The position numbers and the translations under genes were made by a program. Of a stretch of 64,000 nt of DNA, positions 1-8,497 are shown piece after piece; position 1 is the stretch's first letter; every line of letters begins with the position of its first letter. The notes beneath the pieces were generated by a model. It worked only from the letters and a program-made list of their open reading frames with translations. It did no database searches and was not told where the DNA came from. This DNA is from UBA7672 sp041398245 (GTDB taxonomy: Bacteria; Pseudomonadota; Alphaproteobacteria; Caulobacterales; Hyphomonadaceae), in contig JAWKVC010000004.1 of assembly GCA_041398245.1 (NCBI GenBank), positions 168,788-232,787 on the forward strand, given 5' to 3'.

Positions 1-81
1 AGGGCGTGTAGCGACGGGCTGAAGGACAATCGGGATGGGATGCCGGCCGGACGGCCGACGGCGGCTTTTAGACCGCCAAAT

Positions 82-129
82 GCCTGTACGGTCAAGCGGA
101 AAGCCCTGTCGGCGCCTGGCCGTACAGGC
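82..129 (-). terminator. Inverted repeat downstream of hemJ, possible terminator
   Basis: GCCTGTACGG (82-91) and CCGTACAGGC (120-129) form a perfect 10-bp stem with a 28-base loop, just past the hemJ stop codon. There is no strong T-run after the stem on the minus strand, so it may be an mRNA-stabilising or Rho-assisted hairpin rather than a true intrinsic terminator. Confidence 0.35.
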
Positions 130-134
130 AGGAT

Positions 135-584
135 TTAGGTCGCCGAGAAGGGCTCGACAACCACCATGATCACCGCCGCGATGGCGATCAGCATGGGAAT
201 TTCGTTGAGCATGCGCAGCTTGCGCGGCTCGATCGGGCGCTCGCCGCGGCCGATCTTCCGGCCGATGCCGATGAGCCAGCCATGGAAGCCGGAGAGGATC
301 ACAACGAGGACAATTTTCGCCCAGAACCAAGGCTGTATGTGGAGGTAGTCCCACCGGATGGAGATCAGCAGCAGGCCCATCAGCCAGGTGAGGATCATGG
401 TCGGATTGACGATGATCCTGCGGGTAGCGTTGGCGGCCTTGTCCATTGCGGATTCGAAACGTTCATCGCCCTGCGCCTCGAGCCGGTAAACCAGCAAGCG
501 CGGATAGATCAGCATGCCGGCCATCCAGGCGATGACCGCGATGATGTGGATCGCGCGGACCCAGTTGTAGTCGAGCCAGTCCAT
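135..584 (-). CDS. hemJ: Protoporphyrinogen oxidase HemJ
   Basis: A 149-residue integral membrane protein of the HemJ/UPF0093 family, which oxidises protoporphyrinogen IX to protoporphyrin IX in bacteria without HemG or HemY. The sequence shows four hydrophobic helices. The first contains the AIHIIAVIAWMAGM segment, whose His is the conserved haem-ligand type residue of the family. Length is normal for the family. It is the third gene of a leftward hemE-hemH-hemJ cluster, 14 bases after hemH, which places it functionally one step before ferrochelatase. The start ATG at 584 is the only reasonable one. Confidence 0.9.
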   Translation of the reverse strand: MDWLDYNWVRAIHIIAVIAWMAGMLIYPRLLVYRLEAQGDERFESAMDKAANATRRIIVNPTMILTWLMGLLLISIRWDYLHIQPWFWAKIVLVVILSGFHGWLIGIGRKIGRGERPIEPRKLRMLNEIPMLIAIAAVIMVVVEPFSAT

Positions 585-598
585 GAACCCTCGCCCCT

Positions 599-1645
599 TC
601 AGGCCGCCTTGTTAGCCGCTGGGCGGTGGTTGGGACAGTCCTTCCAGTTGGCCGGGCAGATGCGGCCGCCGCAGCTCGAGCGGATCTCGCCGGGCTGTTC
701 GGGCAGGGCGGCTTCGACCAGGTCGGCCAGCGTCTGGATGAAGCCCTGATCGATGCCGAGGGCCGGGGCGCGCAGGTAATGCTTCACGCCATGTTTTTCG
801 GCGAGGTGGCGATACTCGATGTCGAGCTCGACCAGCGTCTCGATGTGTTCGGACACAAAGGCGATGGGGGAGAGCAGGATGGCCTTGCCCGCATCGGCGG
901 CCTTGGTGATGCTTTCCTCGGTCGCGGGGCCGATCCATTTCAGCGGGCCGACGCGCGACTGGTAGCAGATCTCGATCTCCCAGTCGGACGGCAGATGCGG
1001 CTTCAGCTTTTCGACGGTGCGTTCGACCTGCCACTGGTACGGATCGCCCGCCTTCACGACGATTTCCGGAAGACCGTGCGCCGAGAGCAGACAGCGGACA
1101 TTCGCGGGCTTGCCGGCGGCTTCCCAGGTTTCGATCAGCTTGCGCGCGTGGGCGGCGATGAAGGCCTCGCCATCGGGATAGCAGCAGACGGTGACGCCCG
1201 CCGGCCCGCCGGCGTCGCGCCAGGATTTGAGCGAGGACGCCGTCGTGGTGGACGAGAACTGCGGATAGAGCGGCAGGAGAATGATGCGGTCCGGCGCCCA
1301 CGCCTTCACATCGCGCACAGCGTCGGCCGCATAGGGCTTCCAGTAGCGCATGGCGATGAAGCTCTTTGCGGCAAGACCGCGACGGGTCAGCTCGGCATCG
1401 AGCGCTTCGGCCTGTTTCCGCGTTTCCGGAAGCAGGGGAGAGCCGCCGCCCATGCGGGCGTAGTTCTCGCGGGCCAGCGGCGCGCGCGACTTCGAGATCA
1501 GACGCGAAACGAAGAACCGCACCGGGGCGGGCGAACGGATGATCGCGGGATCGCTGAACAGGTTCTTGAGGAAGGGCTGCACGTCGTCGGGCCCGTCGGG
1601 CCCGCCGAGATTGAACAGCACGACAGCGATCTTCTCTCCGCTCAC
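599..1645 (-). CDS. hemH: Ferrochelatase
   Basis: A 348-residue ferrochelatase that inserts Fe2+ into protoporphyrin IX, the last step of haem synthesis. Visible signatures are the N-terminal LFNLGGPD motif, the LLSAHGLP segment with the catalytic His, and the SPIAFVSEHIETL segment with a second conserved His and Glu. The C-terminus carries cysteines spaced C-x4-C-x6-C (SCGGRIC and DCPN), matching the [2Fe-2S] ferrochelatases described from Caulobacter and mycobacteria; cluster binding is inferred from that. Its ATG overlaps the hemE stop by four bases, so translation is probably coupled. Confidence 0.95.
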   Translation of the reverse strand: MSGEKIAVVLFNLGGPDGPDDVQPFLKNLFSDPAIIRSPAPVRFFVSRLISKSRAPLARENYARMGGGSPLLPETRKQAEALDAELTRRGLAAKSFIAMRYWKPYAADAVRDVKAWAPDRIILLPLYPQFSSTTTASSLKSWRDAGGPAGVTVCCYPDGEAFIAAHARKLIETWEAAGKPANVRCLLSAHGLPEIVVKAGDPYQWQVERTVEKLKPHLPSDWEIEICYQSRVGPLKWIGPATEESITKAADAGKAILLSPIAFVSEHIETLVELDIEYRHLAEKHGVKHYLRAPALGIDQGFIQTLADLVEAALPEQPGEIRSSCGGRICPANWKDCPNHRPAANKAA

Positions 1646-2673
1646 GCGGCGCTCCTGATCGCCTTGAGCACCGATTCCACATGGGGAATCGGCGTTTCCG
1701 GCGTGACGCCGTGGCCGAGATTGAAGATGTGGGGACGACCCTTGAGCGCGGCGATGATCTCGCCGACGCGCGCTTCAAGATCCGGCCCGCCAGCGACCAG
1801 GCGCATCGGATCGAGATTGCCCTGGACCGCCATGCCCTTCGGAAGCAAGGCGTCGATCCGCTTCAACGGGATTGCCGTATCGAGACCCACCGCGTTCACG
1901 CCTGTCCGCTCCGCATAATCCACCGCCAGCAATCCCGCGCCGCGCGGAAAGCCGAGGATCGGCTGTTTCACACCCAGGGCGCGCACGCGTTCTACGAGTT
2001 TGCGCGTCGGGGAGATCACCCAGCGGTCGAACGCATCTTCCGGCAGGCCTTCGGCCCAGCTTTCGAACAGCATCAATGCATCCGCGCCGGCGTCGGCCTG
2101 CATCCTGAGATAGTGCGCCGAGGCTTCGACCAGCTGGTCGAGCATGCCATCGAGTTCGGCCGGATTCCGGTAGCCGAACTTGCGGGCGTCGGCCTTGTCT
2201 GTGCCGCCGCGGCCTTCAATGGCGTAGACGCCGACCGTCCAGGGCGAACCGGCAAAGCCGATCAGCGTTGTGGAATTGTCCAGCGCAGCGCGAACGCGTT
2301 CGACCGTTTCGCCGACCGGTGACAGGCGCGAGAGAATCTTCTCCATCGGGACATTGGCGAGATCGCTGGCCTTCGTGGCCGGATCGACGCGCGGGCCTTC
2401 GCCTTCGAGGAAGCGGACATTCCGCCCCATCGCATCGAGCACCAGCAGGATGTCGGCAAAGAGGATCGCGCCGTCCATGCCATAGCGCCGGACCGGCTGC
2501 AGCGTCGCTTCGGCGGCGAGGGAAGGGGAATAGCAGAAATCGAGGAAGTCGCGCGCCCGGGCGCGAAGCTCGCGATACTCGGGCAGGTGCCGTCCTGCCT
2601 GACGCATCATCCATACGGGAACAGGATCGATCCTTTCCCCGTTGAGCACTCTAAGCAGTCTGCGGTCTTTCAA
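1642..2673 (-). CDS. hemE: Uroporphyrinogen decarboxylase
   Basis: A 343-residue enzyme decarboxylating uroporphyrinogen III to coproporphyrinogen III. The family signature VWMMRQAGRHLPEYR lies near the N-terminus and GFAGSPWTV in the middle; the NLGHGVTPETP motif is near the C-terminus. The start is a TTG at 2673: the first in-frame ATG would fall inside the active-site loop and is too late. It heads the leftward haem operon and borders the putative replication origin, as hemE does next to Cori in Caulobacter. Confidence 0.95.
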   Translation of the reverse strand: MKDRRLLRVLNGERIDPVPVWMMRQAGRHLPEYRELRARARDFLDFCYSPSLAAEATLQPVRRYGMDGAILFADILLVLDAMGRNVRFLEGEGPRVDPATKASDLANVPMEKILSRLSPVGETVERVRAALDNSTTLIGFAGSPWTVGVYAIEGRGGTDKADARKFGYRNPAELDGMLDQLVEASAHYLRMQADAGADALMLFESWAEGLPEDAFDRWVISPTRKLVERVRALGVKQPILGFPRGAGLLAVDYAERTGVNAVGLDTAIPLKRIDALLPKGMAVQGNLDPMRLVAGGPDLEARVGEIIAALKGRPHIFNLGHGVTPETPIPHVESVLKAIRSAA

Positions 2674-2838
2674 GCGTCACCCGGATTGCGCGGAGGAGAG
2701 AAGAGAAATCTTGAATCTGAATCTAGAAGAGTCTGGTGGTGTATAGTCACTTGATAAGTGGGAGAGCACCTCTCTCCCCAATCGCTCCACACAACCACTC
2801 ACCGTGAATCGTCTTACGTTCCGACTCCGTCCCCGATC

Positions 2839-2854
2839 TTAACGTTTCATTTAC
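2839..2854. promoter_or_regulatory. Second, imperfect CtrA box
   Basis: TTAACGTTTCATTTAC is TTAA-N7-TTTAC, one base off the CtrA consensus, and lies 23 bases from the perfect box (start to start), about two helical turns. Paired boxes of this kind occur in Caulobacter-type origins. Confidence 0.45.
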
Positions 2855-2861
2855 CTCTTCG

Positions 2862-2877
2862 TTAACAAGCCCTTAAC
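2862..2877. promoter_or_regulatory. CtrA-binding box, perfect consensus
   Basis: TTAACAAGCCCTTAAC fits the CtrA consensus TTAA-N7-TTAAC exactly. In Caulobacter, CtrA bound at such sites represses origin firing. Its place in the hemE-ppsR gap supports the same role here. Confidence 0.7.
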
Positions 2878-2991
2878 GAGAGTCGAGTCCCCCGGATGCG
2901 ACTCATGGGCGCCGAATCGAAGAGTCTTTTCAACGCTCTCCACCTGTCGAAAACCATGTGAGCGGATCGTGCACCGAATCCGCCGCTGCGC

Positions 2992-3000
2992 TTGTCCACA
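2992..3000 (+). promoter_or_regulatory. DnaA-box-like site
   Basis: TTGTCCACA differs from the TTATCCACA DnaA box at one base. It sits about 115 bases to the right of the CtrA boxes. Alone it is weak evidence; its location in the hemE-ppsR gap gives it weight. Confidence 0.4.
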
Positions 3001-3064
3001 ATCCACTCCCAGCGGTATTGGGGAATTGGTTCATAACCCGGGGCCGGCCTCTCAAAGCTGTGGA

Positions 3065-3919
3065 ATGACGTACGAGACCTATTTCAACGTTCACCTGGTC
3101 TCGGATTCGACCGGCGAGACGCTGAACGCAGTCATGCGGGCGGCCTGCGCCCAGTTCGACAATATCGCCCCGCTCGAGCACAACTACTATCTGGTGCGGA
3201 GCCCCAAACAGCTCGACCGCGTGCTGCGCGAGATCGAGGCCGCGCCGGGGGTCGTTCTCTATACCATCACCGACGAGGAGCTGCGGACGCGGCTGGAGGA
3301 GCGCTGCCGCGAGGTGGGCTCGCCCACGCTGGCCGTGATCGATCCGGCGGTGAACATGCTGTCGCGCTATCTCGGCCTCAAATCGGCGCACAAGGTCGCC
3401 GGCCAGTACCATCTGGACGCCGAATACTTCCAGCGCATCGAGACCATCAATTTCGCGCTCCAGCACGATGACGGCCAGCATACCGACGAGCTGCGCGAGG
3501 CGGACGTCGTGCTGGTGGGCGTGTCGCGGACATCGAAGACGCCAACCTGCGTCTATCTCGGCAACCGGGGGATCAAGGCCGCCAACGTGCCGCTGGTGCC
3601 GGGCGTGGATGTTCCCGACGTGCTGACCGGGCCCAACGCGCCGCTCGTCGTCGGGTTGAAGATTTCGCCTGACCGGCTGGTGCAGATCCGGCGGCATCGC
3701 CTGCTGTCGCTGAATGAGAGCGCCGACACGGCCTATGCTGATGAGGAGATCGTGCGCGGCGAGATCGTCGAGGCCAACCGGCTGTTCGCGCGCATGCGGT
3801 GGCCGACGATCGATGTGAGCCGCCGGTCGGTCGAGGAAACCGCCGCGGCGATCCTCAACATCATCCAGGACTACAATGCGAAGGCCGATCTTGAGGCCGG
3901 CGAGGACGCCGCATCGTGA
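3065..3919 (+). CDS. ppsR: Pyruvate phosphate dikinase / PEP synthase regulatory protein (DUF299)
   Basis: A 284-residue bifunctional ADP-dependent kinase / Pi-dependent phosphorylase of the DUF299 family, which switches PEP synthase or pyruvate phosphate dikinase off and on by phosphorylating a Thr. The N-terminal FNVHLVSDSTGETLN and the central VGVSRTSKTPTCVYL P-loop-like motif are both intact. The ATG at 3065 fits the family N-terminus; an in-frame upstream start would add 32 unrelated residues inside the origin region. Its stop overlaps the GTG start of maf. This is the gene to the right of the origin in Caulobacter as well. Confidence 0.92.
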   Translation: MTYETYFNVHLVSDSTGETLNAVMRAACAQFDNIAPLEHNYYLVRSPKQLDRVLREIEAAPGVVLYTITDEELRTRLEERCREVGSPTLAVIDPAVNMLSRYLGLKSAHKVAGQYHLDAEYFQRIETINFALQHDDGQHTDELREADVVLVGVSRTSKTPTCVYLGNRGIKAANVPLVPGVDVPDVLTGPNAPLVVGLKISPDRLVQIRRHRLLSLNESADTAYADEEIVRGEIVEANRLFARMRWPTIDVSRRSVEETAAAILNIIQDYNAKADLEAGEDAAS

Positions 3920-4518
3920 GCCAGACGCTGCCGCTCATCCTCGCCTCCAAGAGCAAGGCGCGCGCGGCCGTGCTGCGCGGGGCAGGGCTGGCGTTCGAGC
4001 AGGTGGGGTCTGGCGTTGACGAGGATGCGCTGAAGGAGGCGCTGCGGGCCGAAGGCGCCAGCGTGGCGAAACAGGCGGATCTGCTGGCGGAAACCAAGGC
4101 GCTGAAGGTTTCTGTGTCGCACGCCGGGATCGTATTGGGCTGCGACCAGATGCTGGATCTCGACGGCGTCGGGTTCGACAAGGCGTCCACCCGCGAAGGG
4201 GCGCGCGATGTGCTGCGCCGCCTGCGCGGGAAAACGCATGTGCTGCAGGGCGCGATCGTGGCGTGCATCGAAGGCGCGCCGGTGTGGCGGCATCTGGCCC
4301 AGCCCAAGCTGGCGATGCGGGATTTCTCGGATGCGTTCCTTGAAAGCTATCTCGACCGGATCGGCGAGGCGGCGTTCGAGAGCGTGGGTTGCTATCAGCT
4401 TGAAGGGCTGGGCGCGCAGCTGTTCGAGCGGATCGACGGGGATTATTTCTCCATTCTCGGCATGCCGCTGCTGCCGCTGATGGGATGGCTGCGCGATCGC
4501 GGCGCGCTGGCGACATGA
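3916..4518 (+). CDS. maf: Maf-like nucleoside triphosphate pyrophosphatase
   Basis: A 200-residue Maf-family protein. Maf proteins hydrolyse non-canonical or excess nucleoside triphosphates to monophosphates. The N-terminal LILASKSKARAAVL is a variant of the LASxSPRR motif, with the usual Pro-Arg-Arg replaced by Lys-Ala-Arg. The internal GCDQMLDLDG carries the conserved Asp. The GTG start overlaps the ppsR stop (GTGA), and its own stop overlaps the aroE start (ATGA), so the four genes ppsR-maf-aroE-coaE are translationally linked. Confidence 0.85.
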   Translation: MSQTLPLILASKSKARAAVLRGAGLAFEQVGSGVDEDALKEALRAEGASVAKQADLLAETKALKVSVSHAGIVLGCDQMLDLDGVGFDKASTREGARDVLRRLRGKTHVLQGAIVACIEGAPVWRHLAQPKLAMRDFSDAFLESYLDRIGEAAFESVGCYQLEGLGAQLFERIDGDYFSILGMPLLPLMGWLRDRGALAT

Positions 4519-5345
4519 CGAAGCTGTACGCAGTTGTCGGCGATCCGGTGGAGCACTCGCTGTCGCCGGCTATCCACAACGCCTGGATCGCGGCGGCCGG
4601 GATCGATGCGCATTACGAACGGGTGCATCTGCAGTCCGATGCCGCCGCGGCCGACATTCGGGCGATGGCGAGCACCTATGCCGGGCTCAATGTGACGCTG
4701 CCGCACAAGGCGGCGGCTGCGAACGCCGCTGTGCGGGTCGAGCCGCTGGCGGCGCGCATCGGCGCGGCGAATACGCTGGTGAACGAGCATGGCGCGTGGG
4801 CGGCGTACAACACCGATGTCGAAGGCTTCGAAGCGGCGGTGCGGGCGGCGGAATGCACGCCGGGACCGGAGCTCAACGTGATCCTGATCGGCGCGGGCGG
4901 CGCGGCGCGGGCGGCGGTGACCAGTCTTCATGAGGCCGGCGCGAGGATCACGATCCTCAATCGCTCGGTCGGGAATGCGAAGACGCTGGCGCGCGATCTG
5001 GCTTCGGGCGCCGAGACGGGCGGGCTCGATGAGCTGACAGCGCGCGCGGAGGCGGCGGACTTGATCGTCAATTCGGCCAGCCTCGGACATGATGGCGCGA
5101 GTCTGCCGGCCCTGCCGCCGGGCAGGGGACGCGCCTTCCTCGATCTCAGCTATGGCAAGGCGGCGGCGGGAACGCTGCAGGCGGCGGAGGCGGCCGGATG
5201 GGCGCCGCATGACGGGCTCACCATGCTGGTGGCGCAGGCGGCGGCGGCGTTCCGGCTGTGGTTCGGCGTCGATCCGGAGCAGACCGGGGTGCTGGCGGCC
5301 TGCCGTCGCGCGGTTCAGGCAAGCGCCGGGGCGGCGGGCGCATGA
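4515..5345 (+). CDS. aroE: Shikimate dehydrogenase (NADP+)
   Basis: A 276-residue enzyme reducing 3-dehydroshikimate to shikimate in aromatic amino acid synthesis. The substrate site is marked by GDPVEHSLSPAIHN near residue 10 and by GLNVTLPHK with the catalytic Lys, and the NADP-binding Rossmann motif is IGAGGAARAAV. The ATG at 4515 overlaps the maf stop and matches the family start; a longer in-frame reading adds ten unsupported residues. Confidence 0.94.
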   Translation: MTKLYAVVGDPVEHSLSPAIHNAWIAAAGIDAHYERVHLQSDAAAADIRAMASTYAGLNVTLPHKAAAANAAVRVEPLAARIGAANTLVNEHGAWAAYNTDVEGFEAAVRAAECTPGPELNVILIGAGGAARAAVTSLHEAGARITILNRSVGNAKTLARDLASGAETGGLDELTARAEAADLIVNSASLGHDGASLPALPPGRGRAFLDLSYGKAAAGTLQAAEAAGWAPHDGLTMLVAQAAAAFRLWFGVDPEQTGVLAACRRAVQASAGAAGA

Positions 5346-5953
5346 CGCGGCCGGCGCCCCTGAAACTTGGCCTCACCGGATCGATGGGCATGGGCAAGTC
5401 GACCACGGCGTCGATGTTCGCGGCGCGCGGCCTGCCGGTCTATGACGCGGATGCGGCCGTGCATGCCGTCTATGCGCCGGGCGGGCCGGCGGTCGCCCCG
5501 CTGGAAGCGGCGTTTCCGGGCGTCACCGGCGAGGATGGCGGCATCGACCGCGCGAAGCTGCGCGAGCGCGTGGCGGGCGATGAAGCCGCGATGAAGAAGC
5601 TGGAAGCCATCGTCCATCCCATCGTCGGCGCGGTGCAGGTCGCGTTCATGGCAAAGGCGGTCGCGGACGGCGCGGACATCGTGGTGCTGGACATACCGCT
5701 GCTGTTCGAGAATGGCGGCGACCGGCGTGTCGATGCGATTGTCGTCGTCTCGGCGCCGGAAGCTGTGCAGAGGGAGCGCGTGATGGCGCGCGGGCAGATG
5801 ACCGAGGAGCAGTTCACGGCGATACTCGCCCGGCAGACGCCCGATTCGGAAAAGCGCCGCCGCGCTGACTTCGTCATCAATACCGGGCTTGGCCTCGACT
5901 ATGCCGAGGCCCAGGTGGACGAGGTGATCCGGGCGCTGCGGGCGGACAGCTGA
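5342..5953 (+). CDS. coaE: Dephospho-CoA kinase
   Basis: A 203-residue kinase that phosphorylates dephospho-CoA, the last step of coenzyme A synthesis. The P-loop GSMGMGKSTT is near the N-terminus, DADAAVHAVY follows, and VLDIPLLFE with RQMTEEQF-type lid residues lies further on. The ATG at 5342 overlaps the aroE stop (ATGA). The aroE-coaE-dnaQ order is common in alphaproteobacteria. Confidence 0.94.
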   Translation: MTRPAPLKLGLTGSMGMGKSTTASMFAARGLPVYDADAAVHAVYAPGGPAVAPLEAAFPGVTGEDGGIDRAKLRERVAGDEAAMKKLEAIVHPIVGAVQVAFMAKAVADGADIVVLDIPLLFENGGDRRVDAIVVVSAPEAVQRERVMARGQMTEEQFTAILARQTPDSEKRRRADFVINTGLGLDYAEAQVDEVIRALRADS

Positions 5954-5968
5954 GGCGGAAGGCCGACC

Positions 5969-6673
5969 ATGCGTGAAGTCGTGTTCGACACCGAGACCAC
6001 CGGGCTCAACCCGGAGCATCCCGACCCGGCGCTGTGCGACCGGATCGTGGAGGTCGGCTGCATCGAGCTGGTGAACTACCTGCCGACCGGGCGCGAGTTC
6101 CAGATGTACATCAATCCCGGCCGGCCCGTGTCCGAGGCGACGGTCAGGATCACCGGCATCACCAATGAAACGCTGCGCGGCAAGCCGGCCTTCGACGAGG
6201 TGGCCGACCGGTTGATGGACTTCCTCGGGGATTCGCCGGTGGTGGCGCACAATGCGGAATTCGACCGCGGCTTCCTGAATGCGGAGCTGGCGCGGCTGGG
6301 CCGGCCGGCCCTGCCGAAGGAACGGTTCATCGACACGCTGGTGCTGGCGCGCGAGCACAGGCCGGGCGCGCCGGCCTCGCTCGATGCGGTGTGCAAGCGC
6401 TTCAACATCTCGATCGAGGACCGGGTGCTGCACGGCGCGCTGCTCGACGCGCAGCTGCTCGCGATGGCCTATCTCGAACTGCGCGGCGGACGCGAACGGG
6501 CGTTCGACTTCGCCTCGGACTCGGCGGCGTCGCGGTTGGGGATGGCGACCTATCCGCAGCGCCGCCCGCGACCGGCGCCGCTGCCATCGCACATCCGGCC
6601 CGAGGAGGCCGAAGCGCACGCCGCCTTCATCGCCGAAATGGGCGAGAAGGCGATCTGGAAGAAGTTCGGATAA
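5969..6673 (+). CDS. dnaQ: DNA polymerase III epsilon subunit (3'-5' proofreading exonuclease)
   Basis: A 234-residue DEDDh exonuclease that proofreads the replicative polymerase. Exo I is FDTETTGLNP at the N-terminus, Exo II is VVAHNAEFDRGFLN, and Exo III is the LHGALLDAQLLA segment with conserved His and Asp. The C-terminal part should bind the polymerase alpha subunit. It follows coaE by 15 bases and ends directly against convergent secB. Confidence 0.95.
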   Translation: MREVVFDTETTGLNPEHPDPALCDRIVEVGCIELVNYLPTGREFQMYINPGRPVSEATVRITGITNETLRGKPAFDEVADRLMDFLGDSPVVAHNAEFDRGFLNAELARLGRPALPKERFIDTLVLAREHRPGAPASLDAVCKRFNISIEDRVLHGALLDAQLLAMAYLELRGGRERAFDFASDSAASRLGMATYPQRRPRPAPLPSHIRPEEAEAHAAFIAEMGEKAIWKKFG

Positions 6674-7177
6674 TCAGGCCTGCGGTTTCGCCGCGGCGTC
6701 TGCTTCGGCGCGCTGGCGCTGCTGGCGGTAGAGGCCGACGAAGTCGATCGGGTCGATCATCAGCGGCGGATGGCCGCCTTCGCGGGTGATGTCCGCGATG
6801 ATGCGGCGCGCGAACGGGAAGAGCAGGCGCGGGCATTCGATCAGCAGCAGCGGTTCAGCATCTTCACGGCGGGCGTCCTGCAGCTGCACGAGGCCGCCAT
6901 AGACCAGCTCGACGATGAACACGACCGTGTCCTGGCGCTTGGCGCGGGCCGACAGTTTAAGGTCAACGGAAAAGATACCCTGATCCGGCGGGCCGGGTTC
7001 CACGCGAACATCGATGCCGAGTTCGATTTCGGGGGCGGTGCTCGCCTGTGTCTGGGCCGCGAAGAGGCCGGGATTTTCGAATGACAGGTCCTTAACGTAC
7101 TGCGCCAGCACCCTGATCATCGGGGGTCCGGCCGGCGTCTGGGCCTGGGCCGCATCCGGGGCAGCGTTGTCAGTCAT
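6674..7177 (-). CDS. secB: Protein-export chaperone SecB
   Basis: A 167-residue tetrameric chaperone that keeps preproteins unfolded and hands them to SecA. Family segments are IRVLAQYVKDLSFENP at the N-terminus, VFIVELVYGGLVQL in the core and LFPFARRIIADITREGG-type sequence near the end. The ATG at 7177 is chosen because the residues after it match the family; an upstream in-frame start adds 17 unrelated residues. It is convergent with dnaQ, with the two stop codons abutting. Confidence 0.93.
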   Translation of the reverse strand: MTDNAAPDAAQAQTPAGPPMIRVLAQYVKDLSFENPGLFAAQTQASTAPEIELGIDVRVEPGPPDQGIFSVDLKLSARAKRQDTVVFIVELVYGGLVQLQDARREDAEPLLLIECPRLLFPFARRIIADITREGGHPPLMIDPIDFVGLYRQQRQRAEADAAAKPQA

Positions 7178-7339
7178 GAGAAATTCCGGTCCAAAATTGG
7201 CATGTTCGTGAGGAGGGGCCGCTATCACGCTGCTGGGAAGCTAGCAACAACGGGCTGACTCGACGACTTTTGTGTCTATATTGAACATTGCGGAGCAAGG
7301 TCTGTGCCTTCTTCTGCGGAAATAGTTTGAAGGTCGGCT

Positions 7340-7957
7340 GTGAGCCTTGGAATTGATCTCATAATTCTCGCTGCGATCGCGGTCTTCGTGATCTCGCGCC
7401 TCTATTCGGTGCTGGGTCAGAAAACCGGCTCCGACCAGCCGCCTCCGGCGCGCCGCTATCGCGAGGCGCCCATGCGCATCCCCGAGGCCGATGAGACCAC
7501 CGATGAAGAGGGCCGGACCAAGATCCGCCCGGCTTTCACGGGTCCTGCGGCCGCCGGGCTCGAGGCGATCGCTTCGCGTGATGCGACATTTGTTCCCGAC
7601 GATTTCACGCGTGGCGCCCGCAAGGCCTACGAAATGACCGTCGCCGCCTTCGCCGACGGCGACCGCGACATGCTGCGCCAGCTGGTCGATGACGACGTGT
7701 TCGAGGTCTACAGCGCGGCCATCGCCGAGCGCGAGAAGGCCGGGCAGGAGCCCATGCGCCTCGTGCGGCTGCGCCAGGCGCGCATTGTCGAAGCGTCGGT
7801 GGACGATCACGAGATGGCGCGCGTCATGGTCTCGTTCGAAAGCGAGCTTTCGGACGGCGACAACCTTCGCCAGGCGAAGGAAATCTGGACGTTCAAGCGC
7901 TCGCTCGCCAGCCAGGATCCGAACTGGCTGCTCGACGAGGTCGCAACGGCGACCTGA
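7340..7957 (+). CDS. Tim44-like domain protein
   Basis: A 205-residue protein with one N-terminal membrane helix (IDLIILAAIAVFVISRLY), a charged linker, and a C-terminal Tim44-like domain (about residues 85-200). Alphaproteobacterial members are inner-membrane-anchored proteins related to the mitochondrial import protein Tim44; their bacterial role is not settled. It starts at GTG 7340 and is divergent from secB, as in many alphaproteobacteria. The lytic transglycosylase gene mltA that often follows is absent; the Smr gene comes next after 18 bases. Confidence 0.8.
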   Translation: MSLGIDLIILAAIAVFVISRLYSVLGQKTGSDQPPPARRYREAPMRIPEADETTDEEGRTKIRPAFTGPAAAGLEAIASRDATFVPDDFTRGARKAYEMTVAAFADGDRDMLRQLVDDDVFEVYSAAIAEREKAGQEPMRLVRLRQARIVEASVDDHEMARVMVSFESELSDGDNLRQAKEIWTFKRSLASQDPNWLLDEVATAT

Positions 7958-7975
7958 TCGCACAGGGCGCGCCGC

Positions 7976-8497
7976 ATGACGCGCAGGCTGTCTCCCGAGG
8001 AAAAAAGGCTGTGGTCGCGGGTGGCGCGCACCGTGCGGCCTGCGCCGGGCAAATCCATCGACCACGAACCCGAGCCAGAAGCGGAAGCCGCGAGCCGCCG
8101 CGCGGCGGCTATTGCGCCCGCGGGGTCGCGACAGCAGCCGGCGCGGCGCGCCCCGTCGCCGCCGGAGGACCTGTCCGGCCAGCGGCGCATACGGCGCGGC
8201 CAGCATGAGATCGATGCGCGGCTCGACCTGCATGGCCACACGCAGGCGACAGCCCATCGCGAGCTGGTTGAATTCCTGCTGCGGCAGGCCGGGCAGGGCG
8301 CGCGCTGCGTTCTGGTGATCACGGGCAAGGGCCGGCCCAGTCATGGAAGAATGGGCGCGGGCATCCTGCGCTCGCGCTTGTTCGACTGGATTGCGGACCC
8401 GGAGCTGCGGCCCTTCATCGCCGGTTATGCGGAGGCGCACCCGCGCCATGGCGGCGCGGGCGCAACCTATGTCTTCCTCAGATCGGCGAGCCGGTGA
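7976..8497 (+). CDS. Smr/MutS2-type endonuclease domain protein
   Basis: A 173-residue protein with a disordered, charged N-terminal half and a C-terminal Smr domain (about residues 75-170). The domain markers ARLDLHGHTQATAH and VLVITGKGRPS (LDxH and GxGxxS types) are intact. Free-standing Smr domains are proposed nucleases acting on branched DNA or on RNA. Its last 20 bases overlap the 3' end of the convergent TPR lipoprotein gene. Confidence 0.82.
   Translation: MTRRLSPEEKRLWSRVARTVRPAPGKSIDHEPEPEAEAASRRAAAIAPAGSRQQPARRAPSPPEDLSGQRRIRRGQHEIDARLDLHGHTQATAHRELVEFLLRQAGQGARCVLVITGKGRPSHGRMGAGILRSRLFDWIADPELRPFIAGYAEAHPRHGGAGATYVFLRSASR

Larger units (their letters stand above)
2674..3064. other. 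oriC: Putative chromosomal origin of replication
   Basis: This 391-base gene-free stretch lies between divergent hemE and ppsR, the position of Cori in Caulobacter crescentus. It holds an AT-richer tract (about 2700-2760), a palindrome CACTT-GAT-AAGTG (2748-2760), a perfect CtrA box (2862-2877), a one-mismatch CtrA box (2839-2854), a DnaA-box-like TTGTCCACA (2992-3000), weaker TCCACA-type sites at 2784-2791 and 3059-3067 (reverse), and a direct repeat GAAGAGTCT (2726-2734 and 2919-2927). Replication would run codirectionally with both flanking genes. Assignment rests on synteny plus sites; no strong consensus DnaA box is present. Confidence 0.65.
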
